Position numbers and translations under genes: made by a program. Below are positions 50,915-60,729 of a stretch of 64,000 bases of DNA, in pieces. The stretch is from Marinobacter sp. LV10R510-11A (lineage in GTDB: Bacteria > Pseudomonadota > Gammaproteobacteria > Pseudomonadales > Oleiphilaceae), in NCBI RefSeq assembly GCF_900215155.1, contig NZ_LT907980.1, positions 2,170,001 to 2,234,000 on the forward strand, written 5' to 3'. Numbering within the stretch: the stretch's first letter is position 1; every line of letters starts with the position of its first letter. A model generated the notes under the pieces. It saw only the letters and a program-made list of their open reading frames with translations, had not been told where the DNA came from and made no database searches.

Positions 50915-51782
50915 CAAACCTTTCCTTTTCAATGGCTTGTTCCGGCCCCATCAGTTGTACACGGAAGGGCTCAGAATGACTGCCAGCGTATATACTGGTG
51001 TGTGGGAAGGGTATTTCTACACCTTCCCTATCTAGGGTTTTCTTGATGGCAACGAGCATGCCGCTTTTGCCCTCAAGCACTTTGTCTTTTGGCACCCAAA
51101 AAGAAAATTGCAGCTCCACCGAGGATGGGCCAAACGCGGTGACCAACACAAACGCTTTGGGCTCCTCCAAGCAGGCTGGATCATTTTCTGCCAGCGCCAA
51201 TAGCAAAGTTTCTACCTTCTCTGCATCTTCAGCATAGGCAATCCCTACCTGAAGGTCGATCCTGCGTATGGGAAATCGCGAACGGTTAACGACCGGAGTC
51301 TTAATTAGCGTTTCGTTGGGGATACGCACATAAAGGTTATCTCTTGTGCGCAGCTTTACACTGAGCATATCAATACCTACGACTTCCCCCATAATGGTTT
51401 CCACTTCAATGAAGTCGCCGATTTCAAAGGGTTTTTCAACAAGCAGGAATAGCCCGCTGATCATATTCGACGCGGATGTCTGCGATGCGAAACCGATGGC
51501 AACGGTAAGAATACCGGCCGCGCCCAACACCACATCCAGTGAAAAACCAGCCTCGCGAAGCGCCGCTACACCAAACAGCAAAAAGATGACGTAAAACACC
51601 AACCGGCGAACCATAACGGTATGGTGCCGGGAGCTGCGCTTTGCCATCACCCGCGATACGCTGCGTGCCGCCAGCGATGCGAGAATCAAGCCTAGTATCA
51701 GCAAAAACCCAGAACTGACCCACTGCCCCCATGCAATACCAGTAAACCCCTGCACTGCATCTGTTTTCAGCTCTTCAACCAC
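50895..51782 (-). CDS. MscS-type mechanosensitive channel
   Basis: 295 residues, three membrane segments (~20-38, 58-78, 85-115) of which the third holds the pore-lining stretch GAAGILTVAIGFASQTSASNMISG, then the beta domain (FEIGDFIEVETIMGEVVGID) and the C-terminal cytoplasmic cage. Releases solutes on hypo-osmotic shock. First of the rimK-containing operon after the DUF432 gene. Confidence 0.94.
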   Translation of the reverse strand: MVEELKTDAVQGFTGIAWGQWVSSGFLLILGLILASLAARSVSRVMAKRSSRHHTVMVRRLVFYVIFLLFGVAALREAGFSLDVVLGAAGILTVAIGFASQTSASNMISGLFLLVEKPFEIGDFIEVETIMGEVVGIDMLSVKLRTRDNLYVRIPNETLIKTPVVNRSRFPIRRIDLQVGIAYAEDAEKVETLLLALAENDPACLEEPKAFVLVTAFGPSSVELQFSFWVPKDKVLEGKSGMLVAIKKTLDREGVEIPFPHTSIYAGSHSEPFRVQLMGPEQAIEKERFDVQKDS

Positions 51783-51806
51783 AATTGTTACTCCGCAAAA
51801 TCGGCA

Positions 51807-52616
51807 TTAACCAAATACCCGGTCGATGGCTCGCACCAAGCGGCCTCTGGAGGTCTTTTCCCGGGCTGGCGCCACTTGCTGGCAGGGGCCGGCAGCAACC
51901 AGCAAGCCTTCATCCACATGTAGGCTTGCTGAATTCATATCGGTTGCCACTTCTACAACCACGCCCGGCGTCCACAACTCCCCGCGCCCATTCTGATGCA
52001 GTGACAGTAGCGGTGTAGGCAGGTTGAAGCGCTCCAGCAGCAAGGGCTCAGCCCTACGGTTAATAATCGTGACCGGAGTTACGGCGCGCCATGATCGCTT
52101 CGGCACTGCCTCAAGCACTAAACGGCCAAAGCTCGCCGACGAATAGCACAGCTCGCCTTCCATGGTGTTTCGCCCCACCCAGGTAAACGATGGCACCGCC
52201 AAAGGAACCTCCGTGAGAAGGGTCTGATCCTGCCCGGCACAGACTTTCATCCAGATAACCGTTCCCACGTAAATCGTGCACCGCGCGCCGCCAGGGATGG
52301 TTAGCGGATGAAAAGGACGAATCACCGTCGGAAGATTAGCCACGGCCGGTATGAAGGTGACTGTTGACGAGTCTCCTTCTCGAATAAACCGTTGCAAGGA
52401 CACACTTGCCAGTGGCCGCTGATGGTCTATGGATTCCGTCCAGCCCACAGGGTCGGTTTCTGGCGCACGGGTTTCGGAGCGAACCTGCCACTCTTTGTCC
52501 AGCAGGGTGACCCACAGCCGCACATGCCCCAGTTTGTGATGCTGAGTTTGGCCGGAGGCGAGCTCATAAGGCTGGGCCCAATTACCGTCACGCCGGTTTT
52601 CAGTTTCATTGTCCAT
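51807..52616 (-). CDS. DUF432-family protein
   Basis: 269 residues from the ATG giving MDNETENRRDGNW; a longer frame to 52673 has no better start. RPFHPLTIPGGARCTIYVGTVIWMKV and SFGRLVLEAVPKRSWRAVTPVTIINR fit DUF432, a beta-rich family of unknown role often beside mechanosensitive channel genes. The gap to mscS is 24 bases, so both are probably co-transcribed. Confidence 0.65.
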   Translation of the reverse strand: MDNETENRRDGNWAQPYELASGQTQHHKLGHVRLWVTLLDKEWQVRSETRAPETDPVGWTESIDHQRPLASVSLQRFIREGDSSTVTFIPAVANLPTVIRPFHPLTIPGGARCTIYVGTVIWMKVCAGQDQTLLTEVPLAVPSFTWVGRNTMEGELCYSSASFGRLVLEAVPKRSWRAVTPVTIINRRAEPLLLERFNLPTPLLSLHQNGRGELWTPGVVVEVATDMNSASLHVDEGLLVAAGPCQQVAPAREKTSRGRLVRAIDRVFG

Positions 52617-52772
52617 AAACCCTGTAAATCCCTTACGAATACGGCTGGGAAAGTTGAGACAACTATAATCCAATCAGTGACCCCGGGCGAATATCTAACT
52701 ACGTGATTTTATTGCCGCAGTGCGATGTAATTACCACTACACTCAAAGCCGGCACCCGATACGGAATAACCC

Positions 52773-54209
52773 ATGACGCAACTGGTATGGTTCAGAAACG
52801 ACCTGCGAATCGCCGATAACCCCGCCCTTACCGCCGCCTGCAAAGAATCCGGCAAAACGGGAGCTCGTGCAGGCACTCGTGCTTGCTTCATTCTTACCCC
52901 GGCACAATGGCAGGAACACGATTGGTCGCCTGCTCGGGTTCATTTTGTTGTCGCCCACGCGAACACACTGGCTGAGGAACTGGCCAAGCTCGGCATACCG
53001 CTTTCTTTTATAGAGGCTGATCGCTTCAGCGACAGCATTACAGCGCTTGAAACCCATTGCCGGGAGCATGGCATCGGCCAACTCCACTTCAATGAAGAGT
53101 ATGGCATCAACGAACGCAAGCGCGACAAGGCGGTAAAGCACCGCTTTGACGAACTGGGTATCGCGACGCGCAAGTACCGCGACCAGACCGTGGCACCGGT
53201 GGGCGAAATACTGACGGGCCAACACGAGCCTTACTCCGTATTCACCCCCTTCTCACGCCGCTGGCGCACCTGGATTGACGACAACCAACCAACGCTTTAT
53301 CCGGTTCCTGAAGCCCAGGGTGAGGCCATACAGCCGGAACGCATAACGAACATTCCGGAAGGCTTTGAGGATGCGCCTCCCGCCCTGGTAGACATCGGAG
53401 AAGATGCTGCACACGATCAGCTGGAGCGCTTTCTTAATGAGGACGGTGGCGCCTACAAAGAACAAAGAGATTTTCCTGCCTTAGATGGCACCAGCCAGCT
53501 CTCCCCTTACCTGGCCAATGGCGTGATATCCGGCCGCCAGTGCCTGATCGCAGCGCGACAAACGCAAGGCATGGGCGGCAATCAGGAGGGCCTATTCACT
53601 TGGGTAAACGAAATTGCCTGGCGGGATTTCTACATTAATATTCTGTATCACTATCCGCGAGTGAGCATGCACCGCGCTTACAAACCGGAAACCGAAAGGC
53701 TGCAATGGAACGATCCGAGTCAACATTTTGAGGCGTGGAAATCAGGCAACACCGGCATCCCCTTGGTTGACGCTGCCATGCGCCAACTTAACCAGACCGG
53801 CTGGATGCACAACCGGCTAAGAATGGTTACGGCGATGTTCCTGACCAAAAACCTGTTTATCGACTGGCGACTGGGAGAGGCTTACTTCATGTCGAAACTG
53901 GTGGACGGCTTTCTGGCCTCCAACAACGGCGGCTGGCAATGGAGCGCATCCACCGGCACAGATTCAGCGCCTTACTTCCGCGTGTTCAACCCGGTTACCC
54001 AGAGCGAGCGTTTTGATCCGAAGGGTGAGTTTATCCGTGAGTGGGTGCCGGAGCTGGCAAAGCTCGATAACAAGCGCATACACGATCCGTCTAAAGGCGG
54101 CGTTATACCCGGCGGGTACCCAAGGCCGATCGTTGATCTGAAAGAAAGCAGGAAAGAGGCGATAGCGAAGTTTCAGGCACTAAAAAACGAGACCAGAGAG
54201 CCAATGTAG
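52773..54209 (+). CDS. phrB: Deoxyribodipyrimidine photolyase (class I)
   Basis: 478 residues, close to Escherichia coli Phr in length. N-terminal antenna domain from QLVWFRNDLRIADNPAL; C-terminal FAD domain with NEIAWRDFYINILYHYP, WKSGNTGIPLVDAAMRQLNQTGWMHNRLRM, DWRLGE and GGWQWSASTGTDSAPYFR, including the tryptophan tetrad and FAD ligands. Repairs cyclobutane dimers with light. Divergent from the DUF432 gene; the 156 bases between hold both promoters. Confidence 0.97.
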   Translation: MTQLVWFRNDLRIADNPALTAACKESGKTGARAGTRACFILTPAQWQEHDWSPARVHFVVAHANTLAEELAKLGIPLSFIEADRFSDSITALETHCREHGIGQLHFNEEYGINERKRDKAVKHRFDELGIATRKYRDQTVAPVGEILTGQHEPYSVFTPFSRRWRTWIDDNQPTLYPVPEAQGEAIQPERITNIPEGFEDAPPALVDIGEDAAHDQLERFLNEDGGAYKEQRDFPALDGTSQLSPYLANGVISGRQCLIAARQTQGMGGNQEGLFTWVNEIAWRDFYINILYHYPRVSMHRAYKPETERLQWNDPSQHFEAWKSGNTGIPLVDAAMRQLNQTGWMHNRLRMVTAMFLTKNLFIDWRLGEAYFMSKLVDGFLASNNGGWQWSASTGTDSAPYFRVFNPVTQSERFDPKGEFIREWVPELAKLDNKRIHDPSKGGVIPGGYPRPIVDLKESRKEAIAKFQALKNETREPM

Positions 54210-54323
54210 AAGCGGCGTGTGAACGCTTGCAGCATGCGCACCCTTGGAATGGAGCCGAAGGCGCAATGGAAAGGGTGTCGCCGTGCCTGCACTGGTTATG
54301 TGGTGACTAACTCACAGCCCGGA

Positions 54324-54941
54324 TTACCAACCTTCAAGCTCGATGCCGTTTTCTTGTAAAAATTGGCGGTGATCGTGATTATAGCGCTCCGTAATCTCGC
54401 GATAGTGCTCTCGATGGGTTTCAATTTTTTTTCCTTGATACCGCCCGACTTCGATAGCGTTCTCACCTCGGTTCATAATCCACGCTACAACCGTTCCGCC
54501 CGGTGCCAAGCCAAGAACAAGGTTATATCGCGGGCGCTCCACTACCTCGCCAAAGCGCTCGAATGGAGCAACTTCTTTCATTTTTCTTTCTATCTTTTCT
54601 GGATTCTCCAGCTTGATCAGCGCTTCATAGGATTGCTGCTCCGCGAACGAGAACCAGCGGATAAGGAATACTTCTGGCATCGTTTGCCAGTCGGCAGAAG
54701 CGCCGTGGGGCTTTTTCCAGCAACATGAGACAATGCCTATAGGTGCGCGCCAGCCAATGTCCTCGGATAAGGATTCAACGAAAAACTTATCCACCCAGAC
54801 ATCGTAGTGTTTCGGTGCTACGACATTGATATTGCGGAATGTGCTGTTTGGTCCGTGTCTTGGCCCCTCTGATTCCGTGGGTTCCGAACACCCGACCAGA
54901 ATCAGAATACAGATACTAATCATCCAGCGCTTGATGCTCAT
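54324..54941 (-). CDS. DUF2931-family lipoprotein, probable T6SS immunity protein
   Basis: 205 residues from the ATG giving MSIKRWMISICILILVGCSE: a clear lipobox (LVGC). WVDKFFVESLSEDIGWRAPIG and VVAWIMNRGENAIEVGRYQGKKIE fit DUF2931. Genes of this family are repeatedly placed next to DUF2235 (Tle1-type phospholipase) effectors. Here the partner effector is wrecked, so this would be an orphan immunity gene. Confidence 0.78.
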   Translation of the reverse strand: MSIKRWMISICILILVGCSEPTESEGPRHGPNSTFRNINVVAPKHYDVWVDKFFVESLSEDIGWRAPIGIVSCCWKKPHGASADWQTMPEVFLIRWFSFAEQQSYEALIKLENPEKIERKMKEVAPFERFGEVVERPRYNLVLGLAPGGTVVAWIMNRGENAIEVGRYQGKKIETHREHYREITERYNHDHRQFLQENGIELEGW

Positions 54942-54957
54942 ATTAGTCTCCATCCAT

Positions 54958-56284
54958 TCACTGGCTCTTGTTGGGGTGAATGGCCCGACGGCCACTTTTT
55001 GTTGGCCTGAACGGGTACAGAGGCCCGAGCTCCAGATAATGATCGGAGTGATGGATATACCTTTGCTTGAGCAGGGCTTTTGACTCAGATGATATAACTA
55101 AGTTCTGGCCATGCCAGACGTAAGCGGCAAGATTTCGGGCGACAGTCATTAGCTCGTTGGGAAGTACAAACTGAGGATTGTCTGCGGGAACTGGTTCAAA
55201 AGGCACACCGGCATCAACAGCCAATTTGTGCATCAGATACAAAGGAATTCTGGAGTATTCGCCCCGAACCTCCCGGTCAAGCCAGAGGTGCAAAGCCACA
55301 TTATTTCCACTCAGACTCGGCTGGGTTGGGTTGGCAGCATTGGCAGGCGTTTCTGCTCAATTTCCAGAGTCGCCAGTGGGTCGTGTGAACCAATCCAGCC
55401 CTCGCCCCTAATGAGCGCCCGCTCCTGCAACATGCGCGAGAACTCAAAGCTGGCCTCAGGGTTTCGGCGGTCTTTGCCTGTGATCACCAATGGCGGGCAA
55501 ACTTCAATTCGCTCACGAAACCTGTCTGGATACCCTCCACCGATATCCGAATGTGCGCCCGGTAAAACCCACTCGTCGAAATTCTCAGGCAAGTTACCCG
55601 ATTCACTTCGAAGGCTGTTTAACGAAAAGTTGTGCCGGCGCTCATCCCAGGCAACAAACTGGACTGCTCGCTGGGCATGCTCCGATTTTACGTTGACGTT
55701 GACGCGTCCCGTTTCAGCATCGTGAGCGGAGAATTCCAGATTACCCACATCGGCGACTCCGGCAACAGTGTCAAACAATCCCAGAAACCGAACGGTAACT
55801 TTCTCAGGCCATGGGATGCCTTCTCGCTCGAAAGCTCTGACCAATGCCCCTTTGTATTCACCGTACAAAGAGCCTGTTGTGTCATAAACCTCCCGACTGA
55901 CGAAATGCCGTGCCGTTGCCGCGCCCCTGCTAAAACCAAATACATCGATGACCAGTTCATCAACAGGATCATTGACTCGGTTAGCGATCTCAAAGGTGAG
56001 CTGTTCTGCACCTTCCTTAACCTTCTTGAGGATGCCTTGCTCTCCCAGTCCCAACCCCATACTTTGGCCGTCATCGGGCTGACCAAACTTGGTACCCACA
56101 CCTGAGGCATAAACGGATAGCCTTGGGTAATTACGGCACCGCAGCCTGTCACATCACCTACCCGGGCAATGGGCTTGCCTTCAACAAGGATGCTGGAACC
56201 GTTGGGCATTATGGGGGATGAGCCGTGCCCGGGAATCGGGCAGACATGCTGGTCGCCAACGCAGGCGGCAATCAGGTTGCTCAT
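54958..56284 (-). pseudogene. PAAR-DUF2235 (Tle1-like) T6SS effector, broken
   Basis: N-terminal PAAR domain (residues ~1-60: MSNLIAACVGDQHVCPIPGH, GDVTGCGAVITQG), the tip of the type VI secretion spike. After ~56,110 the PAAR frame no longer matches; in another frame the DUF2235 domain appears mid-way (VYASGVGTKFGQP, VFGFSRGAATARHF with the lipase serine, GLFDTVAGVADVG, PGAHSDIGGGYPD). About 100 residues at its start are missing. A second frameshift near 55,312 shifts into QPSLSGNNVALHLWLDREV, the C-terminus. Non-functional. Confidence 0.85.
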
Positions 56285-56519
56285 AGTCAGAATTCCTTTC
56301 TGTGGCTCGTAGCTTCCTGGCTACTCGTTGTTAAACATTGTTCAAAACCCGCGAGATTAGCATGGCTGGCACCACATAACACTCTCCTAAACCTTGCGGA
56401 GCCATGGGTGAAGTGCGAAGCAGAAGCATTAGCGCTATATGGCAGAGCCGAGCGTACAAGGAGGTATTCACAGCGTGTTTTGGAGAGTACTCCTCCACCT
56501 GCTTCGGGCCGGCTTACTC

Positions 56520-57263
56520 CTAGCCACAAACCGGGCAATCAGGATCTTTGGTTAGCTTCATTTCGCGCCACTGCATTTCCCAGGCATCCAGTATCAAAAG
56601 TCTACCGACAAGCGAGCGGCCAACGCCTGAAATGACCTTAATGGCTTCCATGGCTTGGGCAGATCCGATCATGCCAACGAGTGGCGCAATCACTCCCGCC
56701 TCGGAACAGGTCAGGTCTTCATTGCCCTGCTCGGGATAGAGGCAGTGATAGCAGGGGGAGTCCGCCTGCCGGCTGTCGTAAACACTGAGCTGGCCTTCGC
56801 CACGGATGGCTGCGCCGGAGATCAGCGGCACGCCGGCAGCCACACAAGCGCGGTTCAAAGCGAACCGGGTGCTGAAATTATCTGAACAGTCCAAGGCCAA
56901 ACTGGCTTCGGCTACCTCTTCCGCAAAGCCCTCCAAATCAAGGCGGCGGTTCACCACAGAAATGGACACCCCCGGATTGATACTGCGAACTCTCGCCGCC
57001 AAGGTTTCTGCTTTGGATTCACCAATCTGCGCGGTTTCAAACGCTATCTGGCGCTGTAGATTGGCCAGTTCAATTACGTCATCGTCTATCAGTGTTAAAT
57101 GGCCCACACCCGCCGCGCCCAGATACAGCGCAACCGGGCAACCAAGGCCACCCGCCCCAACCACAACTACCCGAGCGGATTTCAACGCCTCTTGGCCTGC
57201 GATATCGAAACGTGGCATCAGTATTTGACGGCTGAAACGCAGAAGCTCTTCATCACTCAGCAT
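56520..57263 (-). CDS. moeB: Molybdopterin-synthase adenylyltransferase-like protein (MoeB/HesA)
   Basis: 247 residues, E1-like fold: nucleotide-binding GAGGLGCPVALYLGAAGVG (~37-55), DDDVIELANLQRQIAF, the Cys in CYHCLYPE and the zinc-type pair CPVCG at the C-terminus (which with CYHC completes four cysteines). In this hemA-prfA-prmC-moeB order it is the usual MoeB. Overlaps prmC by 11 bases. Confidence 0.9.
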   Translation of the reverse strand: MLSDEELLRFSRQILMPRFDIAGQEALKSARVVVVGAGGLGCPVALYLGAAGVGHLTLIDDDVIELANLQRQIAFETAQIGESKAETLAARVRSINPGVSISVVNRRLDLEGFAEEVAEASLALDCSDNFSTRFALNRACVAAGVPLISGAAIRGEGQLSVYDSRQADSPCYHCLYPEQGNEDLTCSEAGVIAPLVGMIGSAQAMEAIKVISGVGRSLVGRLLILDAWEMQWREMKLTKDPDCPVCG

Positions 57264-58116
57264 CGTCGTCTCCTTGGGGTGCCCACTGCCCCAGGGTCAT
57301 GCGATCGTTACCGCCGTAGTCTTTCCGGCTCTCTACGTTCGTAAACCCGCGGCCAGAAAACAAATCCCGAACAGCTTTAGCTTGATCAAAGCCGTGCTCC
57401 AGTAACAGCCAGCCGCCGCTGTTCAACCAAGCCGGTGCTTCGTCCACAATCTTGCGAATGTCATCAAGGCCATCCACGCCGGCTACCAGTGCGGAGGCGG
57501 GCTCAAAGCGCACGTCGCCCTCGCCAAGGTGGTAATCGCCAGAGGCTATATAAGGAGGGTTGGATACAATCAGGTCAAAACTGTCGGCTGGCAACCCGGT
57601 AAACCAACCGCTCTGAAACACATTTACCGGCAACTGTAGCTCCCGGGCATTGGTCTGGGCCTGTGTAATCGCTTCTTCTTGAAAATCGCAGGCCGTGACT
57701 AACCAGTTTGGCTGCTCGCTGGCCAGTGCCAGGGCGATGGCACCCGTGCCGGTACCCAGGTCGAGAACCTTGGCATTGTCTGCCAGGGGTATTTCCAGCG
57801 CCTGCTCCACTAGGCACTCGGTATCCGGCCTGGGTATCAGGGTGCTGTTGCTCACTATGAAAGGCAGTGACCAGAATTCTTGATAACCTAATAGGTAGGC
57901 GATAGGTACGCCTAGCACTCGCTGCGCCACCAAACCTTCAAATTGCGCCGCCTGCTCCGAATCTAGTTCCCGCTCCGGATAGGCACGGAAGCTGGATCGG
58001 CTCAGGCTACTTACGTGGGCAAGAAGTAGCTCCGCATCCAGCCTGGGCGTATCACTGGCAATTCGGCGAACCGCATCACCCAGCAATGCCTCACAGGTTA
58101 GTGAAGGCTTACTCAT
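57253..58116 (-). CDS. prmC: Peptide chain release factor N5-glutamine methyltransferase
   Basis: 287 residues from the ATG giving [15 protein letters not shown]-binding [18 protein letters not shown] (~115-132) and the glutamine-methylating NPPY motif in [16 protein letters not shown]. Methylates the GGQ glutamine of RF1 and RF2. Overlaps the end of prfA by 8 bases, consistent with PrmC acting on the product encoded next to it. Confidence 0.95.
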   Translation of the reverse strand: MSKPSLTCEALLGDAVRRIASDTPRLDAELLLAHVSSLSRSSFRAYPERELDSEQAAQFEGLVAQRVLGVPIAYLLGYQEFWSLPFIVSNSTLIPRPDTECLVEQALEIPLADNAKVLDLGTGTGAIALALASEQPNWLVTACDFQEEAITQAQTNARELQLPVNVFQSGWFTGLPADSFDLIVSNPPYIASGDYHLGEGDVRFEPASALVAGVDGLDDIRKIVDEAPAWLNSGGWLLLEHGFDQAKAVRDLFSGRGFTNVESRKDYGGNDRMTLGQWAPQGDDDAE

Positions 58117-59197
58117 CATCGGAAAGTGAGGCCAGGAGATCCGCCTGGTGCTCTTGCTGAAGAGGCACAACCACAGAGCCCAGATCGCCGGCAATTACGT
58201 CGTCAAGTTTATAAAGTGTAAGGTTGATTCGATGGTCGGTTACCCGGCCTTGGGGGAAGTTGTAAGTACGAATACGCTCAGAGCGGTCGCCGCTGCCCAC
58301 AAGGCTTTTGCGGGTCTCTGCCATGGTTTTTTGCTGACGCTCGGTTTCAATATTCTGCAATCTAGATGCCAGAAAACTCATGGCCTTGGCTCGGTTTTTA
58401 TGCTGCGAGCGCTCTTCCTGACACTCCACCACTATTCCACTTGGCAGGTGAGTAATCCGAATGGCGGAATCGGTTTTGTTAACGTGCTGACCACCCGCGC
58501 CGGAAGAACGAAAGGTATCCACGCGCAGGTCTGCCTTGTTGATCTCAATGGCCTCGGCCTCATCCGCCTCTGGCATAACCGCAACGGTGCAGGCCGAGGT
58601 ATGGATGCGCCCCTGGGATTCCGTTTCTGGAACCCGCTGCACCCGGTGTGCGCCGGATTCGAATTTCAGTGCGCCATACACAGCATCGCCCGCAACCCGG
58701 GCAATAATTTCTTTGTAACCGCCATGCTCGCCTTCATTCTCGCTCAGCACTTCAATCTGCCAGCGCTTGCGCTCGGCGTAACGGCTGTACATACGAAACA
58801 GATCCCCGGCAAAAATGGCAGCCTCATCACCGCCGGTGCCTGCGCGGATTTCCAGGAACACGTTTTTGCCATCGTTGGGATCTTTCGGCAGCATCAACCG
58901 CTGCAACTCTTCATCTAATTCTTCGGTTTTCTGCTCGGCAATGCCCAGCTCTTCTGCGGCCATTTCGCGCATATCCGCATCGCCGTCTTTGGCCAGTTCT
59001 TTTGCCTCTCTGATATCGCCTAGCGACTGCTGCCAAGCCTGAAAACACTGCACAACAGGCTCAATTTCGGCAAACTCCCGGGATAATTCCCGGAACCTGT
59101 CTTGGCGGGCAATGGTAGCTGGGTCGCTGAGCAACGCACTCACCTCCTCGAAGCGTTCAACGAGCTGCTCGAGGCGGGACTGAATTGATGATTTCAT
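58109..59197 (-). CDS. prfA: Peptide chain release factor 1
   Basis: 362 residues from the ATG giving [19 protein letters not shown]; a longer frame extends into hemA and is rejected. GGQ motif in [19 protein letters not shown] (~235) and codon-recognition region [20 protein letters not shown] (~185-205). Recognises UAA and UAG. Overlaps hemA by 4 bases (ATGA). Confidence 0.97.
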   Translation of the reverse strand: MKSSIQSRLEQLVERFEEVSALLSDPATIARQDRFRELSREFAEIEPVVQCFQAWQQSLGDIREAKELAKDGDADMREMAAEELGIAEQKTEELDEELQRLMLPKDPNDGKNVFLEIRAGTGGDEAAIFAGDLFRMYSRYAERKRWQIEVLSENEGEHGGYKEIIARVAGDAVYGALKFESGAHRVQRVPETESQGRIHTSACTVAVMPEADEAEAIEINKADLRVDTFRSSGAGGQHVNKTDSAIRITHLPSGIVVECQEERSQHKNRAKAMSFLASRLQNIETERQQKTMAETRKSLVGSGDRSERIRTYNFPQGRVTDHRINLTLYKLDDVIAGDLGSVVVPLQQEHQADLLASLSDDE

Positions 59198-60483
59198 AGT
59201 TTTTCCGGGGTGGTCGTCGCGTCTGCGTCCAACACATCGAGCTGATGCAGCTCTCTCAGCCATTCAGTCACCTCGGTGCGCCCTTCGGTGGTGGCCTTGC
59301 GAACCTGAATAGACGGTTCGTGCAGGAGTTTGTTTGTAAGGCCTCGCGCTAGGCTGCGCAAAGCGGTTTCAGGATCGCCGCCATTACGCAGGGCGCGCAA
59401 GGCTTTTTTCGTTTCTACGTCTCGCAACACTTCGGCACGCTGCCGAAACTGCTTCAACGTAGAAACCGCATCCAATGCGCGAAGCTGGCTGAGGAACTCC
59501 TGCACACCGGCTGCTATGAGATTTTCCGCTTCACGGGCTGCACCCTCACGGGTACGGACGTTTTCTTCGATAACCTGGCGCAGATCATCCACGGTATAAA
59601 GATAAACGTCTGCGAGAGAGGCCACTTCCGGCTCGATATCCCGGGGCACCGCAATATCAACCATGAAAATTGGCCGATGCTTGCGTTTCTTCAGGGAGCG
59701 CTCAACCGCGCCCTTGCCAAGAATCGGCAGCGGGCTGGCCGTGGACGAAATGATGATATCGACATCTGCCAAATAGTCCGGAATTTCCGAAAGCAGAATA
59801 CCCCGGCCGCCTCTGGATTCTGCCAACGCTTGGGCTCGCTCCAGCGTGCGGTTAGCCACAATGAAGTTTTTTACACCGGCATCTGCAAGATGGCGTGCAA
59901 CCAGTTCGATGGTTTTACCCGCACCGATCAGCAATGCCTTATTGCGTGACATATCCGCAAAAATGCGGTGGGCCATGCTTACGGCGGCATAAGCAACAGA
60001 AACTGGGTTTTCGCCGATGGCTGTTTGCGTGCGAACTCGCTTGGCAACAGAGAATGTGTGCTCAAACATACGGGAGAGGAAAGAGCCACTGCCCCCGTGT
60101 TCCCGGGCCAGAGCATAGGCATCTTTTAACTGGCCAAAAATTTGCGGCTCGCCCAGAACCATTGAATCCAGCCCGGCCGCAACACGCATCATGTGCCGCA
60201 CGGCATCTGCATCGCGGTGTATATAAAGTACTTCCTCAAGCTCGGCGGCCTCCAGCCCGTGGAAGCCGGCCAGCCAGCGCAGCACCAGCGGCGCGCAATC
60301 GTCGTCGCCCGCAAGGTAAAGTTCGGTCCTGTTACAGGTAGAAAGAATCGCAGCCTCACTGGCGCCAGACGCCGCCCGCAACTCTGCAAACGCCTCTGAC
60401 ATACGCTCAGGCGTAAACGCGACCCGCTCTCTTAACTCGACAGGGGCGGTGCGGTGATTGATTCCCAGCGTTAGCAATGCCAT
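59194..60483 (-). CDS. hemA: Glutamyl-tRNA reductase
   Basis: 429 residues from the ATG giving [14 protein letters not shown]. Catalytic cysteine in [13 protein letters not shown] (~50), [32 protein letters not shown]-binding [18 protein letters not shown] (~185), and a C-terminal dimerisation domain. Produces glutamate-1-semialdehyde for haem. First gene of hemA-prfA-prmC-moeB. Confidence 0.97.
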   Translation of the reverse strand: MALLTLGINHRTAPVELRERVAFTPERMSEAFAELRAASGASEAAILSTCNRTELYLAGDDDCAPLVLRWLAGFHGLEAAELEEVLYIHRDADAVRHMMRVAAGLDSMVLGEPQIFGQLKDAYALAREHGGSGSFLSRMFEHTFSVAKRVRTQTAIGENPVSVAYAAVSMAHRIFADMSRNKALLIGAGKTIELVARHLADAGVKNFIVANRTLERAQALAESRGGRGILLSEIPDYLADVDIIISSTASPLPILGKGAVERSLKKRKHRPIFMVDIAVPRDIEPEVASLADVYLYTVDDLRQVIEENVRTREGAAREAENLIAAGVQEFLSQLRALDAVSTLKQFRQRAEVLRDVETKKALRALRNGGDPETALRSLARGLTNKLLHEPSIQVRKATTEGRTEVTEWLRELHQLDVLDADATTTPEKL

Positions 60484-60729
60484 TTCTTGGTTTTGCAATC
60501 CTCTAAGGTGGCTGTGTGTATAAACGCCATTGTGCAGGCATTTTAGCGGCCAGAGCCCTCAGCTGCCACCCAAAACCATCTACGCTTCGGGAAGTGCGGA
60601 CAGGTTGGGCAAGAACAAGAGCTTATGCCATTATAGGGGATCGGCGCACGCCGGAGCCCGGCTCAGCTCAAAAAAAAGAGGGTTTCTGGGTTAACCTGGG
60701 TGCGTAGTCAATAAATCACGGGAAGTTGC

